DNA of 64,000 nucleotides from positions 1,364,001 through 1,428,000 of the forward strand of contig JBKBNU010000001.1 of the NCBI GenBank assembly GCA_046294845.1, in the 5' to 3' direction. The position numbers and the translations under genes were made by a program. Source of the DNA: Micavibrio_C sp046294845 (lineage in GTDB: Bacteria; Pseudomonadota; Alphaproteobacteria; Micavibrionales; Micavibrionaceae). Below the pieces are notes generated by a model. The model saw only the letters and a program-made list of their open reading frames with translations, searched no databases and was not told the origin of the DNA. This document shows positions 40,747-49,268 of this stretch, one piece after another (the first letter of the stretch is position 1; each line of letters opens with the position of its first letter).

Positions 40747-40964
40747 CTCGTAAGGCGTCCTGTGTCTTGGTGATACTTTTAAAAGTCGGGGCTAGTAGCC
40801 AGTCAAATCGTGGCGGGAGTTCGAATCTCTTCTGTCTAATGTAGCGAACAGTGCTTCTGCCGCGCAAGCCCCCAATTTGATTGATAATGTTGTTTTATTA
40901 TGTTTTTTTGCAACCCCCGTTGCACGTATCTTTGCGATAGGATAATCAGGGGGCACTAACCTTT

Positions 40965-40972
40965 GGTAAACA
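40965..40972 (+). promoter_or_regulatory. GGTAAACA site before sufE
   Basis: GGTAAACA, identical to the half-site of the palindrome at 14564-14583, lies 12 bases before the sufE start codon. A single 8-mer can occur by chance, so it is noted as a candidate operator only. Confidence 0.25.
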
Positions 40973-40984
40973 AAAACGGCTAAA

Positions 40985-41395
40985 ATGTCCGAAAGAACTC
41001 TCGAAGAGCTGGCTGAAAGCTTCTCCCTGTTTGGTGACTGGGAGGAACGTTATCGCTATTTGATTGATCTGGGTGGACGTTTGCCGCCTATGCCGGAGGA
41101 GCTAAAGGTTGAGGAACACCTTGTAAGAGGTTGTACTTCCAAGGTTTGGTTGGTTTCTTCGATACAGGACGGCGTGTTTCACTTTATGGCTGACAGCGAT
41201 GCCCAGATCGTTAAAGGTCTGGTTTACCTGCTGATGGTGGCTTATCAGGACAAGCCGCTTTCCTTTATCGCTTCCTATAATATTGAAACCGCTTTCGAGC
41301 GTTTGGGCCTGCACCAGCATCTCTCGCCCAACCGCCGTAACGGCTTTTTTGCCATGGTGGACAAGATTCGTAAGCTGGCAGCGGCAGCAGCCTAG
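40985..41395 (+). CDS. sufE: SufE family cysteine desulfuration protein
   Basis: SufE accepts sulfur from the SufS desulfurase as a persulfide and passes it to the Fe-S scaffold. The 136-aa protein carries the active-site cysteine in VRGCTSKVWL near residues 48-57, preceded by EERYRYLIDLGGRLP, and ends with SPNRRNGFFAMVDKIR. It stands alone, divergent from clpX, without suf neighbours in the window. A GGTAAACA site lies just upstream. Confidence 0.93.
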   Translation: MSERTLEELAESFSLFGDWEERYRYLIDLGGRLPPMPEELKVEEHLVRGCTSKVWLVSSIQDGVFHFMADSDAQIVKGLVYLLMVAYQDKPLSFIASYNIETAFERLGLHQHLSPNRRNGFFAMVDKIRKLAAAAA

Positions 41396-41410
41396 AAAAT
41401 CTTAATATGT

Positions 41411-41914
41411 TTACGGCTGTGTGCCTGCAGCGGTCATTGCGGCGGGGGCCGGTTTGCGGGCGGCATTTTTAAGCTCTTTTTTGACAGCCGCATCATCATA
41501 CGGGTTACACAGGAAGTTATAAGGACCATTCAGGTCAAGACTGATCGCGATGGTTTTCTTGGCGGTTGTCGGGGCCGGACGGGCCATCAGCCCCTCTCTT
41601 GTGACAACGGCCAATGTCGGAACAGATTCAAATCCCATGACATCGACGCCCATATTCTTCTTCTGGCAGATGTCATGAAGCTTTTTTAAGGCTTGCTTCA
41701 ATCCATCTTTTTCTTCTTCGGATGACTGGTCAATCAGGGCATGGCCCGGAAATTCGAGGGCAAATAATTTGCGGGACTGGTCGCCTTCGAACGGACCTTC
41801 GGCTTCGGAGGCATAGTTCCCGATACTGGCAACCAGCTGGTGCACAATCCCCATCAAGGCCTGACGGTGAAAGTCTTCAAGGGAAGGAAAATCATTTTTC
41901 AAAGAAGATGCCAT
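41411..41914 (-). CDS. hypothetical protein, 167 aa
   Basis: Not recognised. The protein is soluble and has no signal peptide. It has a helical N-terminus (LEDFHRQALMGIVHQLVASIGNY), an acidic middle, KKLHDICQKKNMGVDVMGFESVP, and an Ala/Pro-rich tail. Its start overlaps the stop of the preceding gene as TAATG, which implies translational coupling. With the two genes upstream it forms a unit behind hisS. No catalytic motif can be seen. Confidence 0.6.
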   Translation of the reverse strand: MASSLKNDFPSLEDFHRQALMGIVHQLVASIGNYASEAEGPFEGDQSRKLFALEFPGHALIDQSSEEEKDGLKQALKKLHDICQKKNMGVDVMGFESVPTLAVVTREGLMARPAPTTAKKTIAISLDLNGPYNFLCNPYDDAAVKKELKNAARKPAPAAMTAAGTQP

Positions 41915-42270
41915 TACGGATGGGCCTTTGGTGCGGATGTCGCGGCACAGTTCTTTGCACGCTCCATGGTTTCACCGATAGTTTCACTCGCGCTGATCGG
42001 ATCACAGGGGAAACCTTTTTCCGCAAAATGGGTATTGATCGTATCAAGGATTTTGCCGTTCAGTTCCTGCGGCTTGCCCACAACGCCGCCTGCCAGCATT
42101 TGTGCGCGGCCTTCACTGACGGGGGCTTTGATTGTCGGATCTTCGGGCCAGAGCGAATGGCCACCAAAAGCAGCGGCGGCTGCAATTACCAGCGTCGATA
42201 ACTTGGCATCTTTAAGATTCTGAAAGCTGCCCAGAACAGTATAAAGGGCATTCCAACCACCTGCGGCCAT
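41914..42270 (-). CDS. hypothetical protein, 118 aa
   Basis: Not recognised. It starts MAAGGWNALYTVLGSFQNLKD and has one hydrophobic stretch LSTLVIAAAAAFGG that could be a membrane helix or buried. The C-terminal half ends with Cys in KNCAATS. ATG 42270 is chosen because GGGAG lies nine bases upstream; the TTG at 42276 would be too close. That Shine-Dalgarno overlaps one arm of a CCCATGC/GCATGGG hairpin. It is coupled to the next gene through TAATG. Confidence 0.6.
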   Translation of the reverse strand: MAAGGWNALYTVLGSFQNLKDAKLSTLVIAAAAAFGGHSLWPEDPTIKAPVSEGRAQMLAGGVVGKPQELNGKILDTINTHFAEKGFPCDPISASETIGETMERAKNCAATSAPKAHP

Positions 42271-42281
42271 TTGCAAAGACT

Positions 42282-42310
42282 CCCATGCTTTATATTTATG
42301 AATGCATGGG
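42282..42310 (-). promoter_or_regulatory. hairpin overlapping a ribosome binding site
   Basis: CCCATGC (42282-42288) and GCATGGG (42304-42310) form a 7-bp stem around 15 AT-rich bases. On the minus strand the 3' arm's GGG begins the GGGAG Shine-Dalgarno sequence of the 118-aa gene. The fold could limit its translation or work as a weak element between genes. Confidence 0.35.
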
Positions 42311-42343
42311 TTTTATCACATAAAAGAAGGGCGGGGCCAGCTT

Positions 42344-43000
42344 TTAAGGCTCTTTTTTCTCTTCTTCCTTGGGGCCTTCCTGAGAGGCTGCAGCTGGCTC
42401 TGCCTTTGCTTCTGGTGCCGGAGCCTCTTCATTTTGCGCCGCAACATCGGCGGGAGCCGCTGTTTTCCAGTCTTTATAGGTTACGCTTTGCAAGATGGTG
42501 GCAAAGACCTCATCCGCGCCGGTGATATATTCACCGGCAATTTCAGCTTCCAGACTAAAGACCGATTTCTTGCCAATCCAGAGCTGGCCGTTATAAATCA
42601 GGTCCTGATCGCCTTTCTTGCCGTAGCCCAGAAGGTACGCAATCTTGGCCTCGGGTTTTTCGGTGAATCCGGTTTCATATTCATCAAGCTTGCCGCGTCC
42701 GGCCATGGCGATCAGGGTCGTGCGCATGACATCGCCGGTATAGCGTTCATACATGCCGTCTTCAGCGGGGTTGCAGATAACATCGACCGTCAGCGAAGCG
42801 GAAAGATCAAAAACTTTAGTGAAGCTTAGAATCTCGTGACATTGTGTCGGATCGTCGGGATTACATTTTTTTCCCATCAAAGGTTCGCTGGGGAGCGTGA
42901 TGGTGAATTCGCAATTCTCCGGCGAATAGGTGTAGGGCTCGGCCACCGCAGGCAGGCTGATGGTCAGCAGCAAAAGGGAGAGGGCAAGTTTATGCCACAT
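42344..43000 (-). CDS. secreted hypothetical protein, 218 aa
   Basis: The protein has a signal peptide (MWHKLALSLLLLTISLPAVA). The mature domain has cysteines in ENCEFTITLPSEP, KKCNPDDPTQCHEI and DVICNPAED, strands suggesting a beta-rich fold, and an Ala/Glu/Pro/Lys-rich tail of about 45 residues. ATG 43000 starts directly at the signal peptide and overlaps the hisS stop by a few bases; the longer frame to 43051 lies inside hisS. Function is unknown; it is periplasmic or surface-located. Confidence 0.7.
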   Translation of the reverse strand: MWHKLALSLLLLTISLPAVAEPYTYSPENCEFTITLPSEPLMGKKCNPDDPTQCHEILSFTKVFDLSASLTVDVICNPAEDGMYERYTGDVMRTTLIAMAGRGKLDEYETGFTEKPEAKIAYLLGYGKKGDQDLIYNGQLWIGKKSVFSLEAEIAGEYITGADEVFATILQSVTYKDWKTAAPADVAAQNEEAPAPEAKAEPAAASQEGPKEEEKKEP

Positions 43001-44375
43001 GATCGAGAGCCTTTCTGGTCGGGGGTGTCCATGTCTTCGGGTCGACTTCATTTTGATCGCCCGTGATCATGTCTTTGATTTTGTGTGTACCGTCTTCTTC
43101 GGTAATCAGCACAAAGGGGATACCCTTGCGGCTGGCATATTTCAGCTGGTCGGGAAATTTCTTGGCGGCGTGGTACATTTCAACCTTCAACCCGTTCTCG
43201 CGCAAAGTGCGGCACAGGGCAATGATATGCGGGCGCTGTTCCTCGCTTGGCATCATGACCATGACGTCGGCGGGGGATTTGCGGCTGGTATCGATTTTTT
43301 TCTGGTCGACCATGCGGGCGAACAAACGTGAGAAGCCGATGGAAATACCGACACCCGGCAATTTCTTGTTGATATAGCTGCTGGCCAGATCATCATAGCG
43401 ACCGCCGGAACAAATCGAGCCATAAGAAGGATCATCAAGGAACACGGTTTCATAAACCGTGCCGGTATAATAATCGAGGCCGCGCACGATAGACAGGTCC
43501 GCCACAACCGCCCCTTCGGGGAGGTGGGAAAGTTGGTCGAGAATATCGATTAATTCAGTGAATCCGATATTGAGTGTTTCATTGATGTTGGCAAATGAAT
43601 TGTATAGCCTACGCAATTCCTCGGCGGTAGAAAATCTAGATGATACTAAACCCTTAAGTAATTTTGTTATTGTTTCAGTATTAACTTCAGGTGTTTTCTT
43701 AAGAGTATTGGCTATTAGGATATCTAGTTGCTCTTCAAAGTTATGAATTTTTTCTTTCTTATCTATTAGGGAGAGTAATTCCGTTTTGCAGGCAAGATCA
43801 TATTTTTCAAAAAATCCTAATAAAATCTTCCTATTGCTAATCCGTATCTGGATTTTCTCATTTTCCATCCCGGGCAGGCCGTTCATCACTTCCCACATAA
43901 TAGCGGGGAGTTCGGCATCGAAATGCAGCGGCAGGTTATCAACGCCGATCACGTCGATATCGCACTGGTAGAATTCACGAAAGCGTCCGGCTTGGGGTCG
44001 TTCGCCGCGCCAGACGCGCTGCATCTGGTAACGCTTGAACGGGAAAACCAGATCGTTGAAATTCTGGGCGACGTATCGGGCGAGTGGCACGGTCTGGTCG
44101 AAGTGCAGGGCAAGGCGCGCATCGCTCTTGTCGTTTTCGTCCTTATGCAGGCGTTCGATGACATAGATTTCCTTGTCCACTTCGCCCTTGGCGCGCAGGA
44201 CATCCAGTTCTTCGACGCTGGGGGTTTCGATGGAGCAAAAGCCATAGGATTCAAAAACGCGGCGGATATGGTCAAACCATTGCTGCTCGATCAGGCGCAC
44301 CTCGGGCAGCCATTCGGGGAAGCCGGTAACGGGGCGGGGTTTGTAAACTTTGGGTTTGGATGCAGCGTCGGACAT
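42990..44375 (-). CDS. hisS: histidyl-tRNA synthetase, with AT-rich central segment
   Basis: HisRS charges tRNA-His. The 461-aa class II synthetase shows motif 1 (SYGFCSIETPSVE), motif 2 (RYQMQRVWRGERPQAGRFREF) near residue 120, the HisA motif RGLDYYTGTVYE near 300, and motif 3 (GVGISIGFSRLF). The N-terminus KPRPVTGFPEWLPE resembles the longer form common in actinobacteria more than the short form (inference). Between motif 2 and RGLDYYTG, about 43540-43870 is strongly AT-rich compared with the rest of the gene. The reading frame is intact throughout. Confidence 0.95.
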   Translation of the reverse strand: MSDAASKPKVYKPRPVTGFPEWLPEVRLIEQQWFDHIRRVFESYGFCSIETPSVEELDVLRAKGEVDKEIYVIERLHKDENDKSDARLALHFDQTVPLARYVAQNFNDLVFPFKRYQMQRVWRGERPQAGRFREFYQCDIDVIGVDNLPLHFDAELPAIMWEVMNGLPGMENEKIQIRISNRKILLGFFEKYDLACKTELLSLIDKKEKIHNFEEQLDILIANTLKKTPEVNTETITKLLKGLVSSRFSTAEELRRLYNSFANINETLNIGFTELIDILDQLSHLPEGAVVADLSIVRGLDYYTGTVYETVFLDDPSYGSICSGGRYDDLASSYINKKLPGVGISIGFSRLFARMVDQKKIDTSRKSPADVMVMMPSEEQRPHIIALCRTLRENGLKVEMYHAAKKFPDQLKYASRKGIPFVLITEEDGTHKIKDMITGDQNEVDPKTWTPPTRKALDHVA

Positions 44376-44476
44376 GGCTGATGTATTTTCCAGAATTATG
44401 GGTATTTATTTCTTGTCGTAATCTATAAAACTTTCTAGGGTTTGAACATCCAAGAATAATCAATAAAGGCATAATA

Positions 44477-45442
44477 ATGCTGGATAACAGGAAACAGGTT
44501 TTAAAATTAAGGGAAGAATTCCGTAAAAAATCCGGACAGTTCTTTATTCCGCTGGGCGGGTATGACGACAAGACGGCCGCCAAACGCGAAATTTCAAACC
44601 TGACAACGACCCTATACAATCACTTGCCGCTGGTGCGGGCGATCACGGACGCCGCCAGTGATAAGCCTGTTTATGTCGGTTATGATGGCCGTTCACCCGA
44701 AACGCGCAATGGAACCTATACCAGTAATCTGCTGTTGCTGCATGAAGCTGCCGATGAGTCATCGCTATCCTTCATCCATGCCTATAGTCACGAGCTTGTG
44801 CATCTTGATCAGGACAGGCGGGGTTTGTTACGCGAGGATGCCAAGGTACCGCCACCGGAAAAATTGACGGCCTATCTGGCCCATAATCTGATGCTGGAAG
44901 CCGCGGCGTATGCCACCGAAGCGGTGAGTATGTATTATATTTCCGAATGGTCCAGACTGCGCGATGTGGATGAGGAAGTAGAAGGCTATTTTGATGAATA
45001 TGCTTCGGCTATTCCTTCCAATCTATATCTACGTTCGATCATTGAAGATGCCGTCGGTGATAACAAACGGCAGACATTCAATAGTCTGAAACCGGCATGG
45101 CAGGCTGTATTCCAGCACTTCTTTGCCCCTGACTCAGATCATGTGAAAAATTATATCGAACAATTCGGGCGGGTCTATCTGGACAGAATTCATAAAGGTC
45201 AGGTTGACTGGTCAGGCGGAGAAAAGTGGGGCGGCGTGGCTGAATTGGAGGCTATTACAACTCTGCCGGGATGGGGAAAAGTATTTCCCAAAGCGGCCCT
45301 GCCTGTACTGAACAGGCAAATCATGACCACGGTCACGCAGGACAAATACCTGATGATGATTGATGTTGTGCGCGGGTTTGCCAATAGCCGGATGCCGACA
45401 GAACAACGTGTTCTCAAGATGTTGCTGGATATGAAGCCGTAA
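44477..45442 (+). CDS. HExxH protein (DUF6782-like putative metallopeptidase)
   Basis: The 321-aa protein has HAYSHELVHLDQDRRG near residues 101-115, an HExxH-like zinc site (His-Glu-Leu-Val-His), followed by LMLEAAAYATEAVSM, whose Glu could be the third ligand about 35 residues on. This layout matches the putative metallopeptidase domain I recall as DUF6782; the family name is from memory. There is no signal peptide, so action would be cytoplasmic. It is divergent from hisS and convergent with cobT. Confidence 0.7.
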   Translation: MLDNRKQVLKLREEFRKKSGQFFIPLGGYDDKTAAKREISNLTTTLYNHLPLVRAITDAASDKPVYVGYDGRSPETRNGTYTSNLLLLHEAADESSLSFIHAYSHELVHLDQDRRGLLREDAKVPPPEKLTAYLAHNLMLEAAAYATEAVSMYYISEWSRLRDVDEEVEGYFDEYASAIPSNLYLRSIIEDAVGDNKRQTFNSLKPAWQAVFQHFFAPDSDHVKNYIEQFGRVYLDRIHKGQVDWSGGEKWGGVAELEAITTLPGWGKVFPKAALPVLNRQIMTTVTQDKYLMMIDVVRGFANSRMPTEQRVLKMLLDMKP

Positions 45443-45453
45443 CGCCGGACGGC

Positions 45454-47328
45454 CTATTTTCTTTGTTTTTCTTCGAAGAGTTCGATCAGGCGGGTAGTAA
45501 GCGCGCCTGCCAGTTCATCGGCATCGGCAATTGTTACAGCCCGTTTGTAATAGCGTGTGACATCGTGGCCGATCCCGATGGCGGTCAATTCGACATCAGA
45601 TACGCTTTCGATCCATGCAATGACATGGCGCAGATCAAGCTCCAGAATATTGGACGGGTTGACCGAGAGGGTCGAGTCATCAACCGGCGCGCCATCGGAA
45701 ATCACCATCAGAATTTTGCGCTGTTCGGGGCGGGCGGCCAGACGGTTATGCGCCCAGACCAGAGCCTCGCCGTCGATATTTTCTTTTAGCAAACCTTCTT
45801 TCAGCATCAAACCCAGATTTTTACGTGTGCGCCGCCACGGGGTATCGGCAGCCTTGTATATAATATGGCGAAGATCATTCAGGCGGCCGGGCAGAGGCGG
45901 ACGCCCTGCCAGTATCCATGCATCACGTGATTTTCCGCCTTTCCATGCGCGGGTGGTGAAACCCAGAATTTCAACCTTCACACCGCAACGTTCCAGCGTG
46001 CGGGCCAGAATATCCGTGCAGATGGCGGCAATCGCAATCGGGCGACCCCGCATGGAACCGGAGTTATCAATCAGCAACGTCACAACCGTATCGCGGAATT
46101 CTGTTTGACGTTCCTGCTTGAAGGAAAGAGGAACAGTCGGGTTGGCAACAATGCGGGCAAGGCGTGCACTATCAAGCAAGCCTTCATCAAGGTCGAAAAG
46201 CCAGCTACGTGTTTGCTGTGCCATTAATTTGCGTTGCAGGCGGTTGGCAAGTTTTGTGATGACAGATTGCAGATGGGCCAGTTGCTGGTCGAGCATGTTG
46301 CGAAGGCGGTCAAGTTCTTCCGGTTCAGCAAGGTCTTCGGCTTTGACAATCTCGTCATATTGCGAGGTATAGATATGATAGCGGCCATCAGGACCTGCAA
46401 GAAAATTGTTGGGCGGCCTTTTGGGAGGGGAACCGCTTTCTTCACCTTCGGTGTCCGACTGGACTTCCTGTTCCGATAGGTCCTCGGCGCCTGATTGAGA
46501 AGCTTCGCCCGTGTCTTCGGTGTCCTGTGCAGCCTCTACGCCTTCGCTGCCGCCTAAGGATTCAGGTTTTTCTTCTTCGGCTTCTGTTGTTTCCTCGGTG
46601 GCCTGATCCTGTTGCAGATTGGCTTGGGCCTGTTCATCATCTTCGTTGTTACCGTTTTCAGGGTCTTCCTGACCATCCATGTTCATCTGTTCGATCAACA
46701 GGCGGGCTTGTCTGGCAAACAGCTTTTGATCCTGTAACAGGGGTTTCAGGCTTTGCAGACCTTTATCGCCTAAATGGTCCTTGATCCACGGTGTCCATTC
46801 CTCGACCAGCTTCTGCGCCGAAGGCGGGATAGCTTCGCCTGTCAGGGACAAACGCGCCATAATGTGCAACGCATCGGCCATGTTGGTCTGGTCACGGTTA
46901 TCTATATTCTGGTAGCCGAGGCGGTGACATTTTTCTTCAAGCGCCGTATTCAGGTTTTGGGCAACGCCTTGCATCTGGTTGGCGCCTATGGCTTCGCAGC
47001 GTGCCTGTTCCAGTGCATCCAGTACGGCCTGTGATGTCAAATCCATAACCGTGTTTTGGTTGTGAAGGACAGGGTCATGATGCTGTAGGCGCAAGGCTTT
47101 GGCATCGGCATCACCGCGGACCAGTGCTTTGCTATGTTCGTTCATATCCTTGTCGGGCAGGGGCAAACGGGCGCGTCCCTGACCATGTGGTGTCCTCAGG
47201 CGGCTTTCACCGGCCTGCTCCAGTGAACTGAAATTGACATCGGCATCAGGCTTGCGCGCCAGTGCCCGCAGCGTAGCTGCCGTCGCTGACTTGAATTGTT
47301 CGAATTTGTCATTCAGGTCATTTGGCAT
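45454..47328 (-). CDS. cobT: cobaltochelatase subunit CobT
   Basis: CobT, with the AAA+ subunit CobS and CobN, inserts cobalt into hydrogenobyrinic acid a,c-diamide in aerobic cobalamin synthesis. The 624-aa protein has an N-terminal CobT domain, a long Glu/Gln/Asp-rich linker (about residues 220-310), and a C-terminal VWA domain with the MIDAS motif LLIDNSGSMRGRP near residue 430 and MVISDGAPVDDSTL. cobS lies 2 kb upstream rather than adjacent. ATG 47328 is preferred over TTG 47334. Confidence 0.95.
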   Translation of the reverse strand: MPNDLNDKFEQFKSATAATLRALARKPDADVNFSSLEQAGESRLRTPHGQGRARLPLPDKDMNEHSKALVRGDADAKALRLQHHDPVLHNQNTVMDLTSQAVLDALEQARCEAIGANQMQGVAQNLNTALEEKCHRLGYQNIDNRDQTNMADALHIMARLSLTGEAIPPSAQKLVEEWTPWIKDHLGDKGLQSLKPLLQDQKLFARQARLLIEQMNMDGQEDPENGNNEDDEQAQANLQQDQATEETTEAEEEKPESLGGSEGVEAAQDTEDTGEASQSGAEDLSEQEVQSDTEGEESGSPPKRPPNNFLAGPDGRYHIYTSQYDEIVKAEDLAEPEELDRLRNMLDQQLAHLQSVITKLANRLQRKLMAQQTRSWLFDLDEGLLDSARLARIVANPTVPLSFKQERQTEFRDTVVTLLIDNSGSMRGRPIAIAAICTDILARTLERCGVKVEILGFTTRAWKGGKSRDAWILAGRPPLPGRLNDLRHIIYKAADTPWRRTRKNLGLMLKEGLLKENIDGEALVWAHNRLAARPEQRKILMVISDGAPVDDSTLSVNPSNILELDLRHVIAWIESVSDVELTAIGIGHDVTRYYKRAVTIADADELAGALTTRLIELFEEKQRK

Positions 47329-47337
47329 GGGCAAATA

Positions 47338-48282
47338 CTATTCGGCTTGCGGCGCGGCATTTTCTGCAGAGGCATCAGTAGGAGCAGGTTCTGCTGTTGT
47401 CTCAGGATGTGCTTCTTGTGCCAGAGGTGCGGCCTGTGCGGGGGCTATCACCGGTTTCTTGGTTTGGAAGAAAAGCCAGTCCCATGTTGTCCCTTGGTAA
47501 AGGGTATCTGTTGTGCAGTCATGAGCCATTGAGCTGATCTCTGTGTAGAAAGCCTGCCCGCCATACTCTTGCACCAGATTGACCATATCCGAAGATAAAT
47601 GCGATGGCATCTGGGTGTCGTTTGCGCCATGAATGGCCCATAAAGGGACTTTTGTCATCTTGGGGCTGTCTTCGGGCGCCCATCCACCGCTAATCGCGAT
47701 GGCGGCTGCAAAAACATCAGGGTAGTAAAGGCTGGCGCCAAAAGCACCCGTGCCACCTTCATCGCATCCCATGACATAGATGCGTGATCTGTCAACGGGC
47801 AGGGTGGCAACCAAACCCTTTACGAGGGCCATTACATCATGAATGGCTTCGTTCGGGTTGTGCGGAACGGTCTTGCCATTATAGGTCAATGATTGCGGAC
47901 TGGCCCATGTACGCTTGAGTGGCAGGGCTGGTACTACAACGATTGAAGGAAAGGAAACCTGCATGTCATAAGAGGCCAGATGCTTGGCCGCAGGAGCCTT
48001 GCCATCGGTGCCGTGCAAAACCAGCACGAGAGGAAACTGTACATTCTCCGGATAGGGCGGCGCCGGTCGCATTAGAAAATATGTAAGCGGGACGGGTTTT
48101 TTGTTTTTTGTGGGGGGCACGAATTGAAGACGGTCATAAATGGCCGTTTCTTCATCCATAGGCATTTCATTACGCAAGGGGTCAGGCCCCTTTTTCAGCA
48201 TATCGGTAATACCGGCATAGGCAGGCAGGGCCGTCAGGATGATTGCTCCCCAAAGAGCAAAGGAAAGCAATCGCGTGCCCAT
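47338..48282 (-). CDS. secreted alpha/beta hydrolase with Asp in the nucleophile elbow (1)
   Basis: The 314-aa protein has a signal peptide (cleavage after about residue 23) and an alpha/beta-hydrolase core resembling esterase/PHB-depolymerase-like proteins (PLVLVLHGTDG near 84-94, SRIYVMGCDEGGTGAFGAS near 166-184). Where the family has G-x-S-x-G, it reads G-C-D-E-G, so the nucleophile position is Asp174. The partners Asp222 (HGANDTQ) and His254 (SMAHDC) remain. The C-terminus is Ala/Pro/Glu-rich. It is a tandem paralogue of the next gene, six bp apart, and lies between cobT and cobS. Confidence 0.8.
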   Translation of the reverse strand: MGTRLLSFALWGAIILTALPAYAGITDMLKKGPDPLRNEMPMDEETAIYDRLQFVPPTKNKKPVPLTYFLMRPAPPYPENVQFPLVLVLHGTDGKAPAAKHLASYDMQVSFPSIVVVPALPLKRTWASPQSLTYNGKTVPHNPNEAIHDVMALVKGLVATLPVDRSRIYVMGCDEGGTGAFGASLYYPDVFAAAIAISGGWAPEDSPKMTKVPLWAIHGANDTQMPSHLSSDMVNLVQEYGGQAFYTEISSMAHDCTTDTLYQGTTWDWLFFQTKKPVIAPAQAAPLAQEAHPETTAEPAPTDASAENAAPQAE

Positions 48283-48288
48283 GAGGGT

Positions 48289-49242
48289 TTAACCTTTCTT
48301 TTGACTGTAAAGCCAGTCCCAGAATTGAGGGGTGTAAATAGATGGTGAGCCGCATTCATGCTTCATATTTTCAAAGAGAGTGAAGTAGGCCACGCCCCCT
48401 TGTTGCTGAGACATGGTGATGGTGTCACTGCTGTTATAGTGGCTGTACATTTGATCGTTCGTGCCATGGAATGCGGCCAGGGCAGTCTTGTGCATATTGC
48501 TGGTTTCCTTGGGGCTCCATGTGGCGCCGACGGGCACAGCGGCTGCAAACGTATCAGGATAAAGTTGTGCTGCACCAAAGGCGCCGATGCCACCCATGTC
48601 GCAGCCATTGACATAGATGCGTGCCGGATCAATCGGGTGCGAGGCTTTTATCTTTTCTACCAACTGTATCAATTGGGGGATCGCATGCTGTGTAGGGCTT
48701 AGACGACCCGGATCAGCCCAGCGCATATTGCGGGGGAGTGCGGGAATAATAACATAGGAAGGATGGGGCTTGCGGACGGATTCTAGTAGCAGGTAATAAC
48801 CGGCTTCGGCAAAACCATCAACCCCGTGCAAGAGCACAACCAGAGGATATTTTGTCTGATCCGGTGCTTCTTCTTCTCCTGCTGCGGGGGGCTGTGTTTC
48901 GCCTTCGGTGGTGGCAGGTGTCTGGCCCGCATCAGGAGTTGCTGTCGCAGTATCAATGGTTGGTGACAGTATAAAATACGTCATTTGAATGGGGGTGCCA
49001 TCATTTCCATCCAGAATGATTGTACGCTTTTCGTAGTAAGGGGTGTATTCCTTGACCGGTTTGTCATTAAGCGGTTGCCAGATTTTGGCATCGGGTTGCG
49101 CGGCATCGACCATCAAATCCGATAGTCCTGCGGGTGCCAGAGTGTCAGCAGAAAATGGATTTTCTTGTGCAGAAGCTTTTGAATTGGTGCCGATAAAGCT
49201 GGCCAGTGATAGAACGGTAATCAGGCAGATAATCTTCTTCAT
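48289..49242 (-). CDS. secreted alpha/beta hydrolase with Asp in the nucleophile elbow (2)
   Basis: The 317-aa paralogue of the previous gene has a signal peptide (ITVLSLASFIGTNSKASAQ region) and a Pro/Glu/Thr-rich insertion near residues 100-130. The core reads YPLVVLLHGVDG, ARIYVNGCDMGGIGAFGAA near 208-225, FHGTNDQM and ENMKHECG. Asp215 replaces the nucleophile serine; Asp263 and His295 complete a possible Asp-Asp-His set. Two copies share this replacement, so it is not a sequencing error. The substrate is unknown and presumably periplasmic. Confidence 0.8.
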   Translation of the reverse strand: MKKIICLITVLSLASFIGTNSKASAQENPFSADTLAPAGLSDLMVDAAQPDAKIWQPLNDKPVKEYTPYYEKRTIILDGNDGTPIQMTYFILSPTIDTATATPDAGQTPATTEGETQPPAAGEEEAPDQTKYPLVVLLHGVDGFAEAGYYLLLESVRKPHPSYVIIPALPRNMRWADPGRLSPTQHAIPQLIQLVEKIKASHPIDPARIYVNGCDMGGIGAFGAAQLYPDTFAAAVPVGATWSPKETSNMHKTALAAFHGTNDQMYSHYNSSDTITMSQQQGGVAYFTLFENMKHECGSPSIYTPQFWDWLYSQKKG

Positions 49243-49268
49243 TTTATACTCACGCTAAATTAGTGGTT

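Noticed and set aside
40815..40831. tRNA T-arm-like sequence (GGGAG-TTCGAAT-CTCTT)
   Set aside because: No acceptor, D or anticodon arms with matching pairing are found on either side, so it is not a tRNA gene; probably chance or a decayed remnant.
45557..46108. 183-aa plus-strand Arg/Ser-rich frame opposite cobT
   Set aside because: Antisense to the CobT VWA domain, composition typical of a shadow frame.
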